Assembly: GCA_934045075.1 (NCBI GenBank)
Contig: OW203726.1
Location: forward strand, 23,003,488-23,067,487
Origin: Yponomeuta sedellus
Lineage: Eukaryota; Arthropoda; Insecta; Lepidoptera; Yponomeutidae
Direction: 5' to 3'
DNA: 64,000 bases
Shown here: piece after piece, positions 30,259 through 41,618 of the stretch
How the letters are laid out: every line of letters starts with the position of its first letter
Position numbering within the stretch: position 1 is the first letter of the stretch
Program-made: the position numbers and the translations under genes
Notes under the pieces: model-generated
Told to the model about the DNA's origin: nothing
Databases searched by the model: none
What the model saw: only the letters and a program-made list of their open reading frames with translations

Positions 30259-32607
30259 ATGTCAGTGGGTCAAATAAGGGAGTTTTCAGTGAAGACCGGC
30301 AGCTGGTCGTCGTACGTAGAAAGGCTGGAAAGCTATTTTGTGGCTAACAAAATTGCGGAGGACGTGAAACTACCTACTTTAATAGCCGTTATGGGGGAAG
30401 AAGCTTATGAACTTCTAGCAACCTTAGCTAGTCCTACGAAACCAGCGTCTTTGACGTATGCCACCGCGGTGAGCTATTTACAAAATCATCTTCAGCCCAA
30501 GCCCTCAATCCTGGCGGAACGGTACCGGTTTCGCCAGCGCCGCCAAATGACGGGTGAACCAATATCTGAGTACGTAGCTGAGCTTAAAAGAATGTCGAGA
30601 AACTGTGAGTTTAATTCTAACCTAGAGGAAAATCTGAGAGATCAGCTTGTTTGTGGTATACGAAGCGAGATAACCCGGCAACGCTTATTTGCCGAGAATA
30701 ACATAACCTACAAAAAAGCGGTATCCTTAGCGCTATCTTTGGAGGCTGCAGAGAAGGACGCCAGTGCGGTGGAGCGTTTCGGCGAGGAAAGCAATAAAGA
30801 TGTAGCGACGGGCCTACATAAAATGTACATTAATGGATGTTACACATGCGGAGACAGCGGACACAATGCCAACAACTGTTTTTATAAAGAATATATATGC
30901 AGTTATTGCCGACAAAAGGGCCACCTGAGGAGAATGTGCCAGAAGATGCGAGAAACGTATGGGGACTATAATACAAGACGGGGAGAAATGGCGGGAACTG
31001 CCGACGAGTTTAATCGTTCATCACGCGGAGGGCGCGTGAACGGAGGTAGGCGTGCGAGCCGCGGCGGCGGCGGCGGAACCGGCCGCGGGTCCGCGGGGCG
31101 CGGGTGGCGCGGAGCGGGGAGTGGCCGGGAGCGGGCCCCCCAGTTGCATTTGTTGGAGGAGGACAGCGAAGCGGCGTCAGCGGCGCGAGCGCAATATGAC
31201 GACGTCGGGGATGACTCGCCCAGTGAAGATTATGAAGAGCCTATGTACCAAATGTCGTTGAGCAAATACAAACCGGTGTGTATTAAAGTTAAGGTTCATA
31301 ATTGCATAATAAATATGGAAGTCGATACGGGTTCAGCCTTATCGTGCATCTCCAAGGATGTTTACGAGGAAATGTTCCATGACTTAGAATTGAAATCATG
31401 TCGGTTAACCTTAAAGTTTTATGACGGAACAATTGTGCGCCCATTAGGCTATGTTTGTCCTGAAGTTAATTATAATAATAACATTAAAATATTGGATCTG
31501 TATGTAATTGATAAGGGGACCACCAGTCTTTTAGGTCGGCAATGGCTGTCAGAGCTAAAAATTCCTGTAATTATTCCAAGCACCACCGAAAATAGTTATA
31601 GTGTAAGCAATTGTGTACAACATAGAGATAAAACTGTGAATGACATTATTTCCAGACATAAGTCGTTATTCGATGGAACATTGGGCTGTTATTCGGGCGG
31701 TGAGGCCGAGCTGTGTGTGCGAGAGGGCGCGGTGCCTATCTACTGTCGGGCGCGGCAGCTGCCTTATGCACTGCGCGCCCGCGTTGACGCCGAGATCGAT
31801 GCTATGCTCCGGGCCGGCGTCATCGAGCCCGTTGACCAGTCCGACTGGGCCACCCCCCTGGTCATAGTAAACAAGGCGGACGGCAGTTTGCGCTTATGTG
31901 CAGATTACAAGGTAACCCTTAATCGAGTTCTCAAGATTGACAGATACCCGGTTCCTAAAATGGATGATCTATTTAGTGGCCTCAGTGGTAATCAATATTT
32001 CAGCAAGCTAGACCTATCGCAAGCGTACAATCAGGTAGTGTTGTCAGAAAAGTCTAAAGAATATACAGTGATTAATACCCATAGGGGTTTGTTCAAATAT
32101 AACCGCTTAGTATACGGGCTTTCATCGAGCCCGGGCATTTTTCAAAAATTAATGGAGAATACATTCAAACATCACCCTGACGTTTTAGTTTTTTTTGACG
32201 ATATATTAATAAAAAGCAAAGATTTAGAGAGTCACTTAAAAGCTATTAATGATGTCTTAAAGACACTTGAAAGTAATGGATTAAAGATAAAGAAAAGCAA
32301 GTGTGAGTTTTTGGCAAGACAAGTCCGGTACTTAGGTTTTATTATAGATAAAGACGGAGTGCGTGTAGATCCCGAAAAAATTAAACCAATAGTAACAATG
32401 CCTCATCCAACTTGTGTAACAGAGTTAAAATCATTCCTAGGAATGGCTAACTTTTATGGCAGATTTATAAGTAACCTTAGCTCGCGTTTGAACCCGCTAT
32501 ATACATTGCTTCGTAAAGGTAAACATTGGTATTGGGGCCCAGAACAAAACTCTGCGTTTCAGCAAGTTAAGACGCAGTTGAGCGAAGCGTGTGCACTAGC
32601 ACATTTC
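30259..32607 (+). CDS. Gag-Pol (matrix/capsid-like, zinc knuckles, protease, RT)
   Basis: Starts at ATG 30259 (MSVGQIREFS). An upstream extension to 30124 lacks ATG and enters the LTR. Residues 1-180 are gag-like (SILAERYRFRQRRQ, ISEYVAELKR). Two CCHC knuckles follow near residues 194 and 214 (CYTCGDSGHNANNC, CSYCRQKGHLRRMC), then an RG-rich segment (~250-290). An aspartic protease has VDTGSALSC near 355. Reverse transcriptase runs ~510-700 with LCADYKVTLN, FSKLDLSQAY and catalytic FFDDILI near 647. Gag and pol are in one uninterrupted frame. After SEACALAHF at 32607 the frame crosses a deletion and runs out of frame to a stop near 32715. Most of RNase H is lost. Confidence 0.9.
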
Positions 32608-32623
32608 ATTTTCACATCACGAA
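32608..32623 (+). other. Deletion junction in pol
   Basis: The RNase H start (ACALAHF) is followed within about 16 nt by the linker just before the integrase core (SWPWPSRPWSRLHMDF). The rest of RNase H and the HHCC zinc finger, an estimated 1-1.4 kb by family norms, are missing. Confidence 0.75.
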
Positions 32624-33703
32624 CCGCGCAGCTGGCCGTGGCCCTCACGTCCTTGGTCGCGTTTACACATGGATTTTTTGAGTCACGCCGGTGTGACGTA
32701 CTTGGTCATTGTTGATGCTTGCTCAAAATGGATTGAGGCCATAAAAATGACTCGAACGACGGCACAGGCGGTAATAAACGTTTTGAGAGATATTTGGGCC
32801 AGATTCGGGTTGCCTAGGCAAGTTGTCAGTGATAACGGTCCACCATTTTCAAGCTTAGAATTTCGTGATTTTTTAGACCAAAATGGCATAGAACAAATTT
32901 TTAGTGCCCCATACCATCCGGCTTCCAACGGGGCAGCCGAAAACGCAGTCAAAATTTGCAAACGAGCTATAAAAAAAGCGCTAAAACAAAATGTGGACGT
33001 ACATACAGCCCTTTGCAGGTTTTTACTAGCATACAGGAACACAGAACATGCTACGACTGGGGACAGCCCCGCCAGCATCCTGCAGGGGCGCAGCCTGCGC
33101 ATGAGGCTGGACTGCCTCAAACCGGAGCGAGAGGCGCGCGTGGCAGCTCGGCAGGCGAGCAGCGAGCGCGCCGCGGGCGGAGCGCGCCGCCAGTTTGTAC
33201 CGGGGGACGAGGTCTGGTATCGAGATTATCGAGGCACAGATAAGTGGCTTGCTGGTAGGGTCGAGGCGTCTTTAGGGAGTACTGACTATACGGTGAGGGC
33301 CAATTTAGGAACCGAGGTACACAGACACGTCGATCAGTTGAGACGAAGGGTAACTCAAGTTCTAGGTGAGAGTGAGCGTAAATCGTTCTCACAAGTGGGG
33401 GTTGGTTATAGGCAGTCACGTCGGACCTCCCTGTCATTTCCTGGGGCTGAAGGGGAGGCCATAGAGGGTGACGTTTCAGCATCATCTCCGGCGTCAGCGC
33501 GGGTCGTCGAAAGCCCAACCGCGCACTCGCCCGCGCACTCGTCCCCACAGAAGCCGGCAGGTACAGCTTCACCTACACATTCACATGGAGTACCTATACC
33601 CACTGTTCCTACGAATAGCGAACCGACTCAGACTCCTGAGCGTCGATATCCTTATCGAAATCGAAAGCCGCCTTCTAGATACGGCTTTCCAGAAGTTGAT
33701 TGA
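32624..33703 (+). pseudogene. Integrase core and C-terminal region, out of frame
   Basis: Open frame shifted relative to gag-pol by the deletion. Catalytic-core signatures are present: IVDACSKWIEA (first D), SDNGPPFSS (second D) and SNGAAENAVKICKRA (E). The C-terminal domain (GDEVWYRDYRGTDKWLAGRV, then HRHVDQLRRR) is followed by a proline/serine-rich tail ending YRNRKPPSRYGFPEVD and TGA at 33701-33703. The zinc-binding N-terminus is missing and there is no start in the correct context, so it cannot be made as part of the polyprotein. Integrase joins cDNA to target DNA. Confidence 0.88.
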
Positions 33704-33785
33704 GTTTTATGTAATTAAATTAGTTAACGAATAATTTCACAAGAAATTGTTAATCTAGGTTTGTTAAATTTTAAGTTATTAAATA

Positions 33786-33795
33786 AGAGTGGAGG
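33786..33795 (+). other. Polypurine tract
   Basis: AGAGTGGAGG directly before the 3' LTR; plus-strand primer site by position and composition. Confidence 0.7.
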
Positions 33796-33875
33796 TGTTA
33801 GATATAAGTGAGGTAGTTTGTAGTCAGTCTTGCAATAAACGTCGTCCCGTTCAAGCGTGCGTGTATTATTTGTCA
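33796..33875 (+). repeat. 3' LTR (80 bp)
   Basis: Identical to 30125-30204; followed by target duplication CTATG. Confidence 0.92.
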
Positions 33876-34004
33876 CTATGAATACAGTTTAGATTATTTT
33901 TGAAATTAAAATAATGTCTTCTTTCAGTAAAATGTTCCATCTACAATATTAAAGGTATTTTCTCTCCATGTGGCATAGCCGTGGGATGCCCTGTATATTA
34001 AACT

Positions 34005-34195
34005 AGCTGACCCATCGAACTTCGTACCACCTAACAGTCGATTCTTTATTTTTTTTTTCTCTCCGTAAGAACCATCCTCGAACTTCAAAGAATATTCTAA
34101 AAAACGAATTAGCGTATTCGGTTCAGCTGATCTCGAGATTTGCGCTTACCAACACATTCAGCGATTCATTTTTATCTTATAGATAGATTACGTGC
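34005..34195 (+). repeat. Dispersed repeat (AACTAGCTGACCCATCGAAC)
   Basis: Begins AACTAGCTGACCCATCGAAC and ends TTCATTTTTATCTTATAGAT, with GGTTCAGCTGATCTCGAG inside. The arrangement is familiar from lepidopteran dispersed repeats, but there is only one copy here, so support is by memory of the family style. Confidence 0.4.
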
Positions 34196-34404
34196 CATAG
34201 TCAAAAGCCGGCTTAACACGTGTGTGTGCCTTATGGAAATAAAATATGGAAATAATCGCTCTCGCTTAAGGCTTGCGCGTGACCCGAACGCCTCCGCTCG
34301 GATCCCGTCCCGAAGGTGCAAGTTTCTTCAAATAATTTATCCCGTAAATACGCATGATGAGACTCGCTAAACCCTCCCTAATTAATGTATGGAAAAGAGA
34401 TATA

Positions 34405-34941
34405 CGGCGGCTACAAAAGAGGTGTGAGGTCGCTCTTTTGTTGTTTTAATGGGTTGCTGAAAGGCTTAGACCCTTTGAATACAGAATACAGTATAGAGAA
34501 CGTTATAAGTTCCACTGCTTCGGTTTCGTCACATTATTTTATTGTTGAAATACCTGTCATATTCGATTGCAAAGTCTACCAATAGAAAATAGAAATGACA
34601 ATAAAATATAAAGTAACTTTGTAAAAGGAAAAAATAGAAAATACTCAATTGCGTTTTAAATAGTATATCACAAATACACATACACACACACACACTCTCA
34701 CACACACACGCACACAAACATACACACAAACACACATACAAATACGGCAACTACTAAAGAGGTGTGAGGTCGCACTTTTGTTGTTTTAATGGGTTGCTGA
34801 AAGTCTTAGATCCTTTGAATACTATATAGAGAAAACTTTCCACCACTTCAAAGCGCCGCATTATTTTACTTTTGAAATACTTGTCATATTTGATTGCAAA
34901 GTCTCCCAATCGAAAATACAAATGAGAACTAAAATATAAAG

Positions 34942-35012
<71 letters not shown>

Positions 35013-35460
35013 AAATACTCAACTGCATTTAAAACAGTCTGTCACAAATACACACACACATACTCAAATCTAAGTTAATAAGAATTCGTACTGACGGCCG
35101 GCACCAACGGCTTACCGTGCCTTGCGAAGCACGGAAACCACCTTACATACTTACATTAATATAATTATTAAGTGCTTATGTACATTTCACTTTTTATACT
35201 CAAATTATATTATTATTTAATGATTTGATGAAAGGCTAAGAGCGCCTGAATACTGTAGAGGAGCAAGTTACAGGTATTTTCACATTGAGACGCCGCATTA
35301 TTTTTTACAAAAACATTGCAAGTCCGATTGCGATGCAGTGCTATCAATTAAAAATATGTTTTGATTAGTAGCAGTGCAGTTTGGCAAAAGAAGAGTAGGA
35401 ATTACTCAAATGCATATTACAACATAGTTACACACAAAAGGACACACACACACACACAGT
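34405..35460. repeat. Threefold diverged tandem duplication ending in CA-rich tracts
   Basis: Unit 1 (about 34405-34742) and unit 2 (about 34743-35065) share AAAGAGGTGTGAGGTCGC, TTGTTGTTTTAATGGGTTGC, GTCATATT-GATTGCAAAGTC and end in ACACACAC-rich tracts. Unit 3 (about 35215-35460) is a more diverged copy with the same order and a CACACA tail. Unit 2 also contains the (AT)n tract. Confidence 0.75.
34944..35009. repeat. (AT)n microsatellite
   Basis: About 33 AT units without interruption. Confidence 0.95.
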
Positions 35461-35609
35461 CTAAAAAATGTTTCGATTGGTGATAGTGCAGCATGGCAAA
35501 AGAAAAGTGAATGTAAACCACCCTCTGCATTTGAAGAGTGTTTTTAGGGAATAAGATAATAAACAAGATTGGAATATTTTGTCTGTATTTAAGTACCAAA
35601 AATATGTTT

Positions 35610-36168
35610 AAAAACCTATTTAGAGGCTAAAAATTTCACCCATGCCGGGATTCGAACCCGCAACCTCTGGCTATCCGTACCAGTGTAACCGAAAATATGC
35701 TTTAACTTAGATTCCATTCATTTTGTTTAAGTACTTATATTATTAAGTTTAAAAATTAGTTTTATATACTGTTAGTTTAGTTTTTATCACATTTATGGTT
35801 TTTTATGGGTTCCAATTCCGGCATGGGTTGAATTTTTTAGCCTCTAAATAGGTTTTTAAAATTGTAATTAGCACGATAGTGCATTAAAAATTATATAATC
35901 ATGTGGGTACAGCGATGTCATTCCGATATGAAAACCTAACTGCAAAGTAGGTACTCGGGGCTGCAAGTGGTGCAAATTACTTCAGCCAGATGTCGCTGCC
36001 TGTACGTAATACAGAGAATATTGTAAAGAGGTTCGAATTCTCACTGATGCCGCCGGTGAGTCGCCCATTAGCTCAGTTGGAAAGAGTGTTGGCACGGATA
36101 GCCAGAGGTCGCGTGTTCAAATCCCGGCAAGGGTGGATTTCTTAGCCTCTAAATAGGTTTTTAAAACT
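35610..36168. mobile_element. tRNA-SINE cluster: antisense piece, sense piece, full unit
   Basis: Antisense body plus tRNA-like part at 35610-35690. After ~110 bp of other sequence comes a sense tRNA 3' half and body (35803-35893). A TATAATCATGTGGGTACAG junction then leads into a complete sense unit (35895-36168) with A-box-like TTAGCTCAGTTGG and body TTAGCCTCTAAATAGG. No clear target duplication was found. Confidence 0.75.
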
Positions 36169-36289
36169 AACAACTTAATTTCAATTTTTATACTTGCAAT
36201 AAGCCGTTTTCAGCACAACTTCACAAAGCACTTTATAGAGAGCTCATAGGCGTGCACAAATAAGAACAGGGACACGGCTGCCAAATTTT

Positions 36290-36505
36290 TGCTTCTTCTT
36301 TTTCTCTCCGGGCTATATTATGTAGTCCTGCTGCTGGACATAGCCCTCCCCTAATGAGCGCCATAGCGCCCTGTCTTCAGCTTGCCGCATCCAGCATTTG
36401 CCAGCAGTTTTTCGCAGATCGTCGTCCCACCTAGTTGGAGGCGTCCTACACTACGTTTGCCGAGTCGCGGTCTCCACTCAAGAACACGTTTACTCCAACA
36501 CATTT
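36290..36505 (-). mobile_element. RTE 3' fragment (antisense)
   Basis: GTCCTGCTGCTGGACATAGC then CGTCGTCCCACCTAGTTGG and CTACACTACGTTTGCCGAGT; the latter matches the C-terminal coding end of the RTE at 11520-11570. Confidence 0.8.
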
Positions 36506-36705
36506 TGCTTCGTCGTCGTCGTTGTCATCAGGATATACTCCATTGCTGGACACAGCCCTCCCCTAAAGAGCGCCACGTTGTGCTATCATAGAGGGTAATG
36601 CCCATAATCCCCACGCTGGGCATGCGGGTTAGGATCGCAGTTCGGTGGAATTGTACTGCAGGGGGCGCTGCTGCCCACCCCCGGGTTGGTTCCCTTAGCA
36701 CATTT
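36506..36705 (-). mobile_element. Non-autonomous RTE-derived element (antisense)
   Basis: TTGCTGGACACAGCCCTCCC then GGTAATGCCCATAATCCCCA, TGGGCATGCGGGTTAGGATC and GGGGGCGCTGCTGCCCACCC; same 3'UTR plus 5'UTR fusion as 52625-52896. Confidence 0.8.
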
Positions 36706-36719
36706 TGCTTAGCACAAAG

Positions 36720-37440
36720 TAATTTTTAACAGCCGTATCACCAGAATACGGCTCTCAAAATTACTATTATTAAGGACCACCTTATATGGCCACGCCTGTA
36801 AGCGCCATCTATAAATTGCATTGTGAGTTTGTACTGAAATCGGCTCATTATTAATATGAATACCATCTCACCTCTTAGCCTTTGAACTTATGTGTACGTA
36901 TGCCCCCGTACTATCAAAAAAACTCAACTCAGTCGCTTTCATTTGACATTGTTTTGGTACTTTAGTGACTCACAATTTGACAAAATAGGTACAGTGCTAC
37001 ACAAGAAATAAGTCTCGCGGATGTACCTGCGCTGATGACCAAATTTTGGATGTGCGGCAAGTTGATCGACCAATCAGATAGTTTCATTTTATGGCAAGCC
37101 GCGCACCTTTTTTGCTATTGGTTGATTCAACGTCATCGATGCAGGTGACTATTAGTTTGGCTATATTAGCGTGAGCGAAATAGGTAGCGCTACTGCGACA
37201 ATCAATTCTGCACCTTAACCGTATTGGTTAAAGATCATGTTGAATGTACTTATAGCTTCGGGTACTTTCGTTACACTTCTTCCTAGTCTGCGCGAACGTA
37301 GATTCCCGAAGGGACTTTTATGGTGTGTAGTACTGTACCACGACAATCTACCTATGAACTCACAAATAAATAACTTCCACATAACACAATCACGTGTCTT
37401 GAACCCAAACTAGGATACTCTGTGAGAAAGAGATAGATAG
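36720..37440. other. Unassigned non-coding stretch
   Basis: No gene or element recognised. Confidence 0.35.
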
Positions 37441-37523
37441 ACTTTCAGTTTATTGCACAGCCAGAAAAAAGAGAATTAACTCTCAGAGACAGTTAAAATA
37501 GTCTGTCTGTGGTAAAGGGCAAA

Positions 37524-38275
37524 ACACTCATGGCCTAGTGGAACCGAGTGATTGGAAGCAATACACTGCGGGCTGAAGGCAGCGGCTTTCACTTTCATGT
37601 TACATTGTACTTTGACGTTCAGCAAACAGAATGTAAATTCTTTAAATAAATTGAATTGAAACACTTGGGTTAAGCAACAACAGGCGCGGTCAGGTACTGA
37701 GTGCTTAGTGCGAGTTTTTTAACTACTCGATCGCGTTAACGTAAACTCATATTTCTATGGCATCGAGGAAGCGCCACCTAGTGACAAGTATGGAAGTTAA
37801 AATTGCTGAGTGCGAGTTGTAATGGTTTACGTTGAGAATTGAACACGTTTACCAGTCAAAACACGAATAAACGCGAGTGCGAGTTGTACTGTGACAGCAT
37901 TTTGCCAGTTCGAACGGTTAACTTACTCATACTCACGACTCAATGCTCGATTAACGCGGTAGTAAAGTTATTCGATTGGATCTGTCAAACTCGCACTAAG
38001 CATTCTGGATCTGTAACCATCCTGTGACAACCGATAGTGACATTCTGAGCTCTTAAGCCGTTGATGCCGGCTGTCATGTAATGGCAGTCGTTAAGCCATG
38101 TCAGAGGCCTTTTGGGCGCCTTAATAACTTCTGACAGTAATGCCCGCCACTGTCTTACATTTCTCCACCAACCCGGACTTAGTTCCCGTTGAGGAGTAGG
38201 GCCTTACCTTCCTGCGATGCAAGTAGAGACCCGTGCCCCAGCAGTGGGGACATACAAAGGGTTGATATCATCATC
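37524..38275 (+). repeat. CCCCAGCAGTGGGG-tail repeat, split by insertions
   Basis: Sense pieces: ATGGCCTAGTGGAACCGAGT at about 37530, AGCAACAACAGGCGCGGTCA at about 37672, and the 3' half from about 38055 (GCCGGCTGTCATGTAATGGC) to CCCCAGCAGTGGGGACATAC and GGTTGATATCATCATC. A MITE (37702-38002) and other DNA at 37560-37670 separate them. Confidence 0.7.
37702..38002. mobile_element. MITE with TGCTTAGTGCGAGTTT ends
   Basis: 16-bp perfect terminal inverted repeats at 37702-37717 and 37987-38002, with further weak inverted similarity inward (ACTCGATCGCGTTAACG versus CTCGATTAACGCGGTAGT). 301 bp; partner copy at 28348. No clear target duplication. Confidence 0.75.
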
Positions 38276-38279
38276 AATA

Positions 38280-39300
38280 TCAAAGGGAAAAACGTAACCA
38301 CACGTTAAATAAAACTTTTTAAGATTAATATAATTATTAAATAATTAATTATTGTTAAGTTTGTTGAAATAAAATAAAATAAAAAATATCCAACTAAAGG
38401 CCATTGTGATTACTAATGACATAACTGCGGCTTTTAAAACACCGCGATTTCAGCGTGTGCAGTCATTTATAAAAACTGTAACCAATGACCTTTACTGGTT
38501 TCACACCTTTGGAATAGTATTTGTACAACGTTCACGCCACGTTCGCACAGCGGCCTTAAACTACCAGTCAAATATTGGGCGTTACGCTTATCTCCCAAAT
38601 TGAATCCGGAAATTTTAATGGTATCACCCGTGCTACCCAACCTCGTTTATGTGAGGTGCCATTTTATTCGTGCAGGTAATATAATAGGCTCTTTGACAGC
38701 GTGAAAAAAAAGTACTAATTTGAATAAACCTAATTTATTTATATCCGATTTAAGGCATTTTAACTAAAAAAATGCATAATTTCTGCAAAAAACACGATGA
38801 AACATCAACGAAAAATCTGTGTTGATATTCAGAAATCTGTCAAATAGCCTATTGGAAGTCAGACTACAATAGCTTAAAAAAATATTTATACAGTTCCTAT
38901 CGATGGGTATCAATGGTTTTTACTGGCAGATCCATTGCAGATGATTTGGGCAGCGTTTCAGAGCACTTCGCCGACTTAAAAGACTGAACTAAACACAGAC
39001 CAGCGCTTATCACTCTATTGGATAACGATGCATTTAGTAGTCGGCACGCCAGTGTGAATGCCAGTGTAATTTCCCTGGCGTACACTGGTGGCCATTATGC
39101 GGACACACGCCACTCGCTAATGAAGTGGCGAGTGATGCGGCCCCGAGCTTCCATTGCTTTGCAGCAGGAAGAGCGCAGATGTTGCATTCTCTCGCAGGGC
39201 AAAAGCAATACAGCGATCTCACAACTGACACCTGGATCGCGTATGAAACGCGGCAATTCCAAATCCCAAATCCAAAAACATATAATTCATAGTTGATAAA
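38280..39300. other. Unassigned non-coding stretch
   Basis: No gene recognised. About 38630-38690 (CCCGTGCTACCCAACCTCG ... GTGAGGTGCCATTTTATTCG) resembles 59520-59590, so a further dispersed repeat is likely. Confidence 0.35.
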
Positions 39301-39305
39301 GAAAA

Positions 39306-39385
39306 AAGAAGACAGGGCGCCATGGCGCTCATTAGGGGAGGCCTTTGTCCTGCAGTGGACTAATAGCCTGAAGAAAAAGAATGAG
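39306..39385 (+). mobile_element. RTE-family 3' tail fragment
   Basis: GACAGGGCGCCATGGCGCTC, then CCTGCAGTGGACTAATAGCC and TGAAGAAAAAGAATGAG. Confidence 0.75.
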
Positions 39386-39572
39386 AAATAGCAAACTTTG
39401 AGGCATATTCCAGGGTGATCGGTGGTGCGCTGTGGTTCACTTAATTGTATCGCCACCAACTCGTAAAATTTGCCGTCAAATTGACTGCCTAGATCGTTCA
39501 ATAGATACGCAGTATCCAATTAAGAAGCTGAATTTCAATCAGCCATGTGATTGAATAGAACTTTAAATATCC

Positions 39573-40478
39573 TTTTTTTTTCACCCAGGAGAAACCCCAA
39601 TTACGGGTACCACCGGCTCGGGGGAGCACAGTGGTTATGTCGGACTCCCCGCCCTGAAAAGGGCGGTATACCGACTAAAACTCCTGGGGTGTTCCTCCGC
39701 ACCGCAAAGGACGGGGCGACGGGGACGCTTGCGCACACTTCCGCGACCCCGTCTGCGGGCGCCCTTTCGGGCACTCCTTCGGCGGCGCCCCTGCCCCATC
39801 GCATCGGACCGAACGACGAGGCGAGGGAACGCCGCATCTCTTCGTTGGAGCGCATAGTGGCCAAGTGCGAACCCCTTGGCCACCACAGTACACGCCCCAA
39901 CGCGCCGCCCCCTCCATCCCATTGTTGTGTGGTCCAATGGGATTAGAGGAGGGCGGCGCACCTCCTCGTTGGGGTGCATGGGGGCCAATGTCCTGTTGGC
40001 CCCCACACGCCCCACACGCGAGGCCCGTCACGTCGCCCACCAGCACTTCTGTGAAAGCAGAGAAGGCGGTGAGCGACCGCGCGGGCCCCCTCCGTGCCAG
40101 AAGGCACCCTCGGAACACGCAAGGGTGCCTTCCGGCCCGCCGTGATGGAGGCGGAGGGTCCCCCGACCCTCCGCGTCCCGGCGGCCACTCTGGTCCAACT
40201 GGTACGAGGCGCGCGCGCTTCTGCGCAGCGGCGCCCCCCCCAGTCGGTCCTCCATTCGGTTGGTCGCCTGGGTCCCGCTCCACAAAGTGAAACAGGGCCC
40301 ACGCGACCCCTCATGCCAGATTTTTCGCCGCTGGCCAGCAAGATCCCATAAAGAGAAGTTACTGACCAGCGCCCAGGGTGCACCGGCCCTTGCCACTTAC
40401 CCTTCCCACTGGTTCAAGATGAATCAGTAGGAACGGAAGCGGAAGGGCACACGGGAAGGTAATCTGGCATCGCACCCC
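39573..40478 (-). mobile_element. GC-rich poly(A) retroposon, copy 2, full length
   Basis: 906 bp between target duplications AACTTTAAATATCC (39559-39572) and AACTTTAAATAACC (40479-40492; one mismatch). Same ends as copy 1: sense start GGGGTGCGATGCCAG and 3' CTCCTGGGTGA plus nine A. Hairpins: 39857-39865/39875-39883 extended by G-U pairs; about 39902-39924/39935-39959; 39971-39988/39996-40013. The flanks and ends are highly similar to copy 1, while hairpin tips differ strongly. Confidence 0.85.
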
Positions 40479-40934
40479 AACTTTAAATAACCTGGCTGAA
40501 GGTAGCTAACCAAGTAGTCAGTACTAGACGGCGCGTCTGCTTTGGTATGGTGATCAAGACACAGTACTCGCCACTTCAGTTTATCTGTGACTACGGCAAC
40601 TGTAACGTTGACCATAATTTAATTCTGTAACTACCCCGGCGATGCAAAATATGTATTGAGCAGCTCCTTCGCCCTTGTTTAACAAAGTGTAGGCAGCCAT
40701 GCATATGAAACTCAGCAATTTCAAATCCCAAATCCAAAAACTACAATTTATATTTGATAATGAAAATTCCTTTGCTATCCTATGTATACTAGACAGTCTG
40801 AGCTCCCAGGATGCTATCGCATTCGTTGTCATATTTGGTTTGCGAGAATATGACCTCATATCCGAATATCGCTCAAGTGGCTCCCTATCTCAGATCATCC
40901 TATCCACCACCGCAGGAACGCTCACATTGTTTCA

Positions 40935-41452
40935 CTTATCTACTCTGTGCTGTTCAATCCTACACTCCTGGTTACCTTAAGCAACGTTTTCCGTTTCTGC
41001 ATGATTCTCACAGTCGCACTTTGCGATCAGCTCAAAATCTGTTGCCGAAGACTCCTAGTCACTCGACGCAGTTCTTCAGTACCTCCATTTCAGCCACAGC
41101 CGTCCGGCTGTGGAAAACACTGCCACTAGTAAAATAAGACAGTCTCCTCCATCTGCGGTCTTTATACTGTCTTTCAATAAATTAAATAATGCAGACACGG
41201 AAATGTTACGTAGGTACATTATATTATTCCCTTTTCCCATATTTAATTTAATTATTAGTATATATATTTTATTATTTATGTATGGTTTAAGTAACTTGAA
41301 ATCCTAATTTCAATATTTTTAAATTGCACTGACTACGTCACTAATTTCTTTATTGTCTCTGTCTATGGTTGCCTGGAATTGCTTTTGTTTTTGTTACTGA
41401 TTTTGTTGCTGTAATTTCTGCGGATAATAAAGAATATTCTATCTATCTATCT
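40935..41452 (+). pseudogene. LINE 3' end (reverse transcriptase C-terminus)
   Basis: Reads YLKQRFPFLHDSHSRTLRSA then SISATAVRLWKTLP, the usual C-terminal end of Jockey/CR1-group LINEs. The 3'UTR ends GGATAATAAAGAATATTCTATC with a (TCTA)n tail at about 41438-41452. Truncated at the 5' side, and frame disturbed around 40975. Confidence 0.7.
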
Positions 41453-41618
41453 AGGTGTAGGGCGAGCAATCTTCATCTTAAAGACATCACAAAACGTGTA
41501 ACTCATACAAGTAATGCCAATGTCGAAAATTTTGACATCTTTGGTTCATCAACTTTTATACCCTTTTCTTCTTAATCTTAGTGGCCAATCCTTTATTTAT
41601 AATGTGTTAATATAATCC

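Larger units (their letters stand above)
30125..33875 (+). mobile_element. Ty3/Gypsy-type LTR retrotransposon with 80-bp LTRs
   Basis: Two identical 80-bp LTRs (TGTTAGATATAAGTGAG ... GTATTATTTGTCA) at 30125-30204 and 33796-33875, flanked by CTATG at 30120-30124 and 33876-33880. Inside: primer-binding site at 30206, gag-pol frame, deleted RNase H/integrase junction, integrase frame, purine tract GAGTGGAGG before the 3' LTR. No env-like frame follows pol. The LTRs are much shorter than the several hundred bp usual for this group. Confidence 0.93.

Noticed and set aside
33117..33734. Possible env-like third gene after integrase in the Gypsy element
   Set aside because: The frames here overlap the integrase C-terminus or antisense; no signal peptide or membrane segment, and only ~90 bp separate pol from the 3' LTR.
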